62,000 nucleotides of DNA, from assembly GCA_903813345.2 (NCBI GenBank), contig CAIIXF020000012.1:31316501-31378500 (forward strand), in the 5' to 3' direction. The first letter of the stretch is position 1. Each line of letters starts with the position of its first letter. The notes under the pieces were generated by a model. That model searched no databases. It was not told the DNA's origin and saw only the letters and a list, made by a program, of their open reading frames with translations. A program made the translations under genes and the position numbers. Of the stretch, positions 55,791-62,000 are shown piece by piece. Source of the stretch: Owenia fusiformis. Lineage: Eukaryota; Annelida; Polychaeta; Sabellida; Oweniidae.

Positions 55791-58700
55791 TCAAAAGTCA
55801 AGCAGAGGTCCATAAAAACGATTTTTTGTATCATCATCTGTGTAGTTCAGAATATAATCAAGAGCTGCATCAACATATTCTTTCTCAGAAATCTTCCCAT
55901 CATGGTCTGTATCCATGTAGTCAAACTGTAGTCTGGCTAGACTTGGATCCAGGTCCAAAGCCTTCCAATAGTGCAGGAACTCAGAAAAATTGATAAATCC
56001 ATCTGAATTGAAATCCATAGCCTGCAATATAAACATTATAACATATTAATCATTTGCTAATTTCACTGGTTTCATTGTGTCCTGAATATCTAATCAATGG
56101 CAGTTTTTTCTTTTTTCATTTCACTCTGGAAACATGATACCAAAAACAAAACAAGTGTTTGATGTGTTTTCTAAAACAATATAGATGAAAGTATACATAT
56201 ATTTTTCAAATCATATTGTTACCATTCAAAAGATGACCATTTAATTGACAATGTGTAAAATTTTTGATGACTGGTCTAAGAGAAACGTGTGTTAAAAAAG
56301 TTCGCCATATCGATACCCATCTTTTCTGAATTATGGAATATGATACTCGACTCAAAATACTCGATTTAATACTCTCCTAATATCCTAGAAAATTAACAAA
56401 AATTTAGTAAAAGTCCAGACAGACATCCTAATTGTACAGGGTGGTACAAAAAGTGTATACATTTTTGATAAAGTATCATTAGAAATGAATTTCTCTTCAT
56501 TCGGCATTGAGGCAGAATTGAGAAGTGGACATTGAAGCTGATGTCACCAGGATGTAGTCCATGGTATGACTCCTGAATATGACGAATATGTAACACAATA
56601 TATTGCAGCAACATTTGAACCAATATTTAAGGAGATTCATATGTCTTGATTTTTTTAAAATGCAGTTTGCTGAAAAAACGTCGGACTTTTGGGTTGAAAT
56701 ATGGCTCTCATAACAAGGGTTCAAAAAGGTAAATATTTTCATTGGAATTTTTAGTTATATTTTATCAGACTCAAAACGTTAATGAAAGCATATTTACAAT
56801 ACATTTGATTAACATTGCGTCAAACCTACATGTAATTCTAATTTTAATGTAATTTATCATGGTTAATTAGTGTAATTATATAAATGTGCTTATTTAATTT
56901 TGTTTATTTCATCAAATATTGGTCAAGCAGATTCGAAAAAATTGTGTGAATTATTTTTAAAAATCATATTTTCAAATATATAACGTTTTCACTTTTTCAA
57001 AATTTTATTTAAAGAATTTATACCTATCATCGCCAAGAGTCAAAAATAAATAATTGTCTATGTTTTATTAAAGGAATATTCCTTGCCAAACCATCTCTAT
57101 CCTCATATGGTAGCTATAATCATATATATGCTTGCCATGTTTAGCAAAACACGCAAAAATGTTTTGATATGGTCAAATTTGATCACTTAGAAATGTGATG
57201 CTCAATTCCAGTAAGCTGCCATCTTTTAGAATTTCACACAGGAAGTGATGTCATCGACTCTCAACTTTGCATATAGCATTAGGTGAGGAGCTATTAAGAA
57301 TTACAAAACCAGCTAAGTATTCTTTTTCAACTTTGTATCTTATTTAATCCTTCTGAAAATCTCTTCTTTTATTCTAAGTTGACAAGCCCTGAAAATATTT
57401 TTGCACAGAAAGTAATGATCACTTGTCTAGAAGTGATTTTGTGCTACTTTCCTATACTGTTATGGGCAAGGCTATAGAAGTTGAGAGTTGATGACATCAC
57501 TTCCTGCAAGAAATCTTAAAAGATGGCAGCTCACTGGAAATAAGCACTCGATTTTTAAATGATCAATATTGACCATATTAAAACATTTTCCCATATTTTG
57601 CTAAATATGGAAACTATATATATGATTATAGCTACCATATCAAGAGAGAAGGGTCTGGCAAGGAATATTCCTTTAACATAATACGATGACAAATACTTAA
57701 AATATATATTTATTTAAATGTTATAGAGGAATTACAACGTGTACATATTCACAAAACATGTCTTATGGTTTATAAGAGATATATGCCTTACATTTCTCTT
57801 TCGACGTTACTGTTGCACATTCTCAGATTTTCTGATGGTAATATATTCTTAGACATAACTGCAGGTTATCAGCTGATTTTTGGTGAAGAAAATCAAAACC
57901 ATTTTTTTCTCAAAGCTTCATGAATTCGACCAGGTCTTGTCTTGATGGTTGTTTTATAAACAACTGAGCAATATCTAACTTGGGGCAAAATAATTTTAGC
58001 CAAAGCCATAGTTAGTCAATGAAGAACAATACGCCCCCCCCTTTCTTGATGGTTGACCCCTGGCGGTGACACTCCATATCTCAAAACGTATTAAGACACA
58101 TTTTCGAAAAACTACAATAATTTTAGCATATTTCATTCTTAAATATATAAAAACGATTCATTGATACCATTTACATTACCAATATTGAAAAAATAATTCA
58201 AAATGACGATTTGCTGATAATGTTTTTTTGTATTTCTAAGAAAAATAACTTCAAAATTATAGTTGAGAAACCTAAAACATACACTCACAATTTATTTCAT
58301 ATAATTTTCTGTTGCAGTTTGAACTCCAAATTGTAAAAAAGGGGATTTAGTTTTTACTAATATTTTTACCCCTAATGACGCGCATAATTCAGCCTACCAG
58401 TAACAATTCGCAAGCTACTGTACTGATGCACTTAAGAATTACATTTGAATAGGGATCGGCAGAATTCTTCATGACATGCTGGACGGGATCATTACAAACC
58501 CAACGTGATTCAGCATCAAGGAGCTTGTATTGAGCACATTACTAATTATTGAGCTGCCCTTGTAAAATGGTGTTATACAAAGAAAAAACGTACACCATAC
58601 AAAACGTACATGCTGTATGACAGGTCTATAAAAAATGTAAAGTTTTTGGACGACCCTTTAGATTATTATGCATTTTAATTTTAAAGAATCTATCGTTTAC

Positions 58701-59580
58701 CAGTACCTGAAACAGTTTGGCATGAAATGTTTTCACTGCCTTTTTATATTCCGGAGTGTTTACAGCTGACCAACACTCAGCAACTTGGTCGATTATTGGT
58801 TTGTTCCAAAACCCATGTAGGTCCTCATGAAACGAATATTGAAAACCTCTGAAGAACTGTATAATGTTATTTGCTGCATGGTCTCTTAGATTAGCTAAAA
58901 TGATAATGAAAAATTGTCGATCTTTGTCCACTTTTTTTAAATCATTGTACAATCAGACACATACAAAAGTAATTGAAGATAAATGGAATACTAACCAATC
59001 AGTTTTTTGATTGAGATCTTTTTTTATCTCCCATTGCGTTGTTACTTTTTGAAAATTACGTTGAAATGATACCCCGTTGTGCCCACTTTGTGTACCTACC
59101 TGATCTAATGATGCGATCTGCTATAACCATGCCATCTTCATACGAAAGCACTCCATCTTTGTCAATGTCCCAAGCAAAATGAACTGTCATTTTCTTCCTT
59201 AACCAGGTGCGTGGAATGTCTTTCACCTAAACAGAACTAAGTTTGCACTGTTTTGAAAAAAGTGAAGGAACAAAGCGATGGTCCCGATTGATAATTATTA
59301 AGTATGTATCCGAAAAGTATATGTTATTAGTCCATTGCATGCTGTCTTGCATGTATCGGTACTAATAGGTACTTTTTCGAAAATTCATATTTTTTCTTGC
59401 TCGTGAGTTTTTGGCATGGGAATTTCTGACAATGAATAATAGACAGATAAATTAAAGACAATAATTAAAAGTTGAAATAGTTTACGCCTATATTTTTACT
59501 CTAACTCATCTTCATTTAAATTGTTGAATTATATTGATTAACGAAAACAAATAACTTGCCTGGTATTTTTTGGAATCCAT
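55791..59580 (-). CDS. EF-hand protein of the SCP/photoprotein superfamily, copy 2
   Basis: Exons 59560-59580, 59100-59226, 58707-58894 and 55791-56021 join in frame to 188 residues starting MDSKKYQ. Exon lengths and phases are identical to copy 1. Ca2+ loops are EF1 DIDKDGVLSYED (27-38), EF3 DFNSDGFINFSE (115-126) and EF4 DTDHDGKISEKE (149-160); EF2 is degenerate. The C-terminus is RFYGPLLDF. Intron 1 begins GC ('ccaggcaag') where copy 1 has GT, so it is probably a GC-AG intron. The C-terminal half is much closer to copy 1 than the middle exon, where loops around 51-112 differ at many positions. Intron 3 holds two nested transposons. The gene shows no disabling change. Role: cytosolic Ca2+ buffering or sensing, inferred from the family. 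Confidence 0.92.
56440..56480. mobile_element. Single end of a CAGGGTGG-type mariner-like element
   Basis: 'tacagggtggtacaaaaag' matches the terminal type at 22247, but no partner end is visible before the next element. Similar solo ends are at 29054 ('tacagggtgtcta') and 32158 ('tgtatcaccctgta'). Confidence 0.45.
56555..58400. mobile_element. TAGTCCATGG-type MITE, second copy
   Basis: The left end TAGTCCATGGTATGA and the following 150 bp match 20468 onward ('catatgtcttgatttttt', 'ttgctgaaaaaacg'). The right part matches by 'cgcataattcagcctac', but the right terminus is eroded. Without the piggyBac-like insert it is about 1.24 kb, close to the first copy. Confidence 0.75.
57068..57676. mobile_element. 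PiggyBac-like palindromic MITE, TTAA target sites
   Basis: TTAA occurs on both sides, then AGGAATATTCCTTG and its complement. The arms extend for over 200 bp ('ggtagctataatcatatat', 'aagctgccatcttttag', 'aggaagtgatgtcatc' and complements). Almost the whole 0.6 kb folds back on itself. It is inserted inside the 56555-58400 element, so it is younger. No transposase is present. Confidence 0.88.
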
Positions 59581-59899
59581 AGTAAGAGTAACATTTTTTT
59601 TAAATGGCAAAGGTTGGGTGAATACGTACTGTTTATGATACAGAAGACCTAAATAAAGATTAAACAGGGCACAGGGTGGGATAGATGGCAGCGTTTAGAG
59701 GCTAAAGTCAGAAAAAGTTGCTCCTGCTTTTTATTGTTTTATTGATGAATTAGGATATACATCCAGTAACATAGTTTAGGATATAATATGACACACATAT
59801 AATACTTTTAGGATACATTTGTAAATTATAACAAATGAAGCAACAATAACTGCTCAGATATTGGACAGCAAAAACATGGTAGGATAAAAACTTTCTTTG

Positions 59900-61300
59900 T
59901 ATCACATGCTAAAGACACAATGGAACGCAGCACATACTCACGTTCAGCATCTAGCTCAGAAAATGCAACCCTAAATGACATCCACAATATGACACTATCT
60001 ATGAAACAAACTATGGCCACTAAGGATGATATAAGTCCATTTAAACGAAAGTATCAATGAAATGATATGTTCAATAAAATCAGTTGATAATACATCTGAG
60101 GTTCTTCAAAGGCCATAATTTCATTAGAAAAACAGCTCAGTAAAACCCAAATTGAACAAACAAATCTAAAAACTCGTTCCATGCGTGAGAATCTAATCGT
60201 CTACAACAATTCTGAGGATGTGGGTGAATCTACTCCAGGGGAGCGAAACCCTCAAAAGCTAAAGGACAGAAAAAGTCAATTTCGTTAGCGATAACTTACA
60301 GTTTAAGAATCTGGAATCAATCTTCATTATTCACTCAGTTATAAGACCGAATGAAATGCGGTTATTCTTTTGACTTCCGGTTTGGACTCCCGTTATCGTT
60401 TGGCCATAATCACTGATTTAGTGTATATTTCAGGGGCGGATCTGGGAACCAACAAGGGGGGGCCCAAATTTCAGGTCAGAGAAAAGAACCGTCCGCGCTT
60501 GCGCGCAAAACAATTTTGGGCCCCTAAAACCCCAAAGTGGGCCCAAATTTTGAAATTTTGAGGCCCATTTCCTTCAAAATTTGGCCTGAAATTAAAAAAT
60601 AAGGCCTTAAAAGGCCCAGTTATGACCAAAAAGGCCCACTTTTTGGGGCTTTTTTGGCCCAAATTTTTTTTGGGCCCAATTTTTTTTCTGGGCCCACCCA
60701 AGGGGGGGGGGGGGCCCCCAGCCCCCCCCCCCCCTAATCCGCCAGTGTATTTCACCTTATGTTTTATCTTCAGTTGAGTCTCAATACTCTAAGCATTATT
60801 TTGATCTATTTATAGATCGCCAAGAAATGTTAAGAAAAATTCTCTGACAAGTTACAAAAATATGAAAGTTAAATAAACATAGAATATCACTAATCAAAGC
60901 CTGGCATGAGAAACAATTATTTGGAATTTTCTTTTTTTCTAAGTTACCGGACTTCATTCTATTACATTAGATATTAGATGGTGCTGGTTGTGTTTTGACA
61001 GATTTCACCGGATGGGAGTCTTTAGAGAAGGTCGTATACGCCCTACAGTGCTGCACTTCTCCGATCATTCAGTTCAAGCATCATGGATATCAAATGCTAA
61101 GAACCTCAAGGGATCAACATATTCGTTATCACGACAATATATCCAGACGAAGTCCGTACCCGAAGGAAGCAACTACTGACTATCATGATTAACTTATGGA
61201 TGGAGGGTAAGGTTGCAGTTCTGAATGCAGACAAGCTATATGTTGACAGAGTCCTCTACACAGGACCAGTGGGTGACGAGCCCCCCCCTCTCCAGTTGTC
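59900..61300 (+). pseudogene. LINE ORF1-like remnant split by a hAT MITE
   Basis: A plus-strand frame starts MERSTYSRSASSSENATLND and continues MKQTMATKDDIS. After breaks comes TRSMRENLIVYNNSED (family form RSMRxNLxFYGIPE). Past the insertion at 60431-60747, RPTVLHFSDHSVQASW, then AKNLKGS, matches the RNA-binding domain phrase of L1-like ORF1 proteins, and VAVLNADKLYVD follows in another frame. Multiple stops make it non-functional. The whole block interrupts the duplicated upstream region of EF-hand copy 2. Confidence 0.7.
60431..60747. mobile_element. hAT-like MITE 3
   Basis: It starts CAGGGGCGGATC and ends ATCCGCCAGTG, with 'tatttca' at both junctions, a 7-8 bp duplication as expected for hAT. 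The interior holds 'gggcccaaattttga' phrases and long G and C runs. It shares its body with 41948-42149 but is longer, and contains 'cgcgcttgcgcgc'. Confidence 0.85.
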
Positions 61301-61439
61301 ATTTTACATGTACTGAGTAGTTCATATGTACATAGTGTAATAACACACTTGCACTTTTACTTCTGTCAAATACATGTAGCTGTACCTAAATATATTAATA
61401 TTAGGAGTTCTTTTGTAAAGGGAATACAGTTCACTCTGT

Positions 61440-61690
61440 TTCAGCACTCGTATTTAATTATCATTACGATTATAACAGAGTCGTATTTTATAATTGCTTC
61501 ATAAAAGTAATAGCTAATTTTAGCCCAACCTGTTTTTCATTCTCGTTTTTCTATTCCTATAAGGGCTGAACGATGACACGAATATCTCATTTTAAAATCA
61601 GGTTTTCTCAGGCAATGTCATCTATGTGTTTTAGTTTGTTAATGTATAGAGGCACATTTTAAAGTAATAAATATGACGGTGTGCGTTACC
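61440..61690 (-). repeat. Distal upstream block of EF-hand copy 2
   Basis: It matches 49675-49870 ('cataaaagtaatagct', 'tagcccaacctgtttt', 'cattttaaagtaataa', 'gcgttacccttctat'). In copy 1 this block lies about 200-370 bp from the ATG; here it is 1.9 kb away because of the LINE/hAT block. 61691-62000 shows nothing recognisable. Confidence 0.7.
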
Positions 61691-62000
61691 CTTCTATTGT
61701 GTATATCATCATCCTTTTAAAAACACTATACCGTAACAAAAACATACACTTTGTGGTATTCTAAATCACGATTCGTATTTTTGAATACATTATGATATGT
61801 AAAAATTGTACAGTCAGGTATGACACTTAAATAAACTATTTTAAACTAAACTGTGAAGTTTTACAAAAACGTATAAGAGCGTAAACTAAAAGGTTATTCA
61901 AATATACCGTAATCAAAATTGCTACATTTTTGCTTACATATTTGCCCTATTAAGCGTACATAGCTTTTAAAATTAAAAAAAACATTGTATATATGAAGTG

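Noticed and set aside
44234-59580. Luminescent photoprotein genes
   Set aside because: The Ca2+ loop pattern fits, but the terminal Pro and other hallmarks known for aequorin-type proteins are not seen. A general Ca2+-binding role is the safer reading.
60471-60755. 94-residue Gly/Pro-rich frame on the minus strand
   Set aside because: It is translated from the G and C runs of a hAT MITE.

Overview
This window is nuclear DNA from an animal. The genes have GT-AG introns, and the domains are metazoan: somatomedin B, C-type lectin, calcium-binding EGF, PAN/apple, and EF-hand proteins of the sarcoplasmic/photoprotein type. Much of the rest is AT-rich and made of small Tc1/mariner, hAT and piggyBac-like elements, foldback MITEs, LINE scraps and minisatellites. 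A marine invertebrate fits best (hemichordate, mollusc, annelid, brachiopod or similar). I cannot name the phylum from sequence alone. No bacterial, CRISPR or viral system is present.

Layout. (1) 1-7.0 kb holds minisatellites and TIR elements, including a decayed mariner, with one possible short exon. (2) 7.0-25.9 kb is a tandem segmental array with three minus-strand, intronless copies of a secreted somatomedin-B gene. Copies 1 and 3 are clear pseudogenes. Copy 2 has one long reading frame, but a TGA removes its hydrophobic C-terminal tail. The array is broken up by a 6.5 kb element with about 1.3 kb inverted arms and by three other insertions whose empty sites survive in sister copies. (3) 26.2-31.2 kb holds six plus-strand 3' exons of a mitochondrial Na+/Ca2+ exchanger (SLC8B1/NCLX). 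A minisatellite follows whose unit contains the gene's own last codons. (4) 33.5-41.3 kb is one complete six-exon plus-strand gene. I assembled it as signal peptide, two C-type lectin domains, 25 EGF domains (22 nearly identical, all in one exon) and a PAN-like domain, 1363 residues in total. (5) 41.3-44.2 kb holds hAT-like and foldback MITEs. (6) 44.2-61.7 kb is a tandem duplication of a four-exon minus-strand EF-hand gene, each copy encoding 188 residues. LINE and DIRS-like fragments, mariner and piggyBac-like MITEs lie between and inside the copies.

Calcium recurs as a theme (exchanger, EF-hand pair, calcium-binding EGF array), but I see no evidence that these neighbours work together. The best material for follow-up is structural: the repeat-borne C-terminus of the exchanger, the homogenised EGF exon, the decaying somatomedin-B cluster with datable insertions, and the long-armed element carrying tRNA-like sequences. 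All exon models come from splice motifs, phase agreement and protein similarity judged by eye. No search was run.
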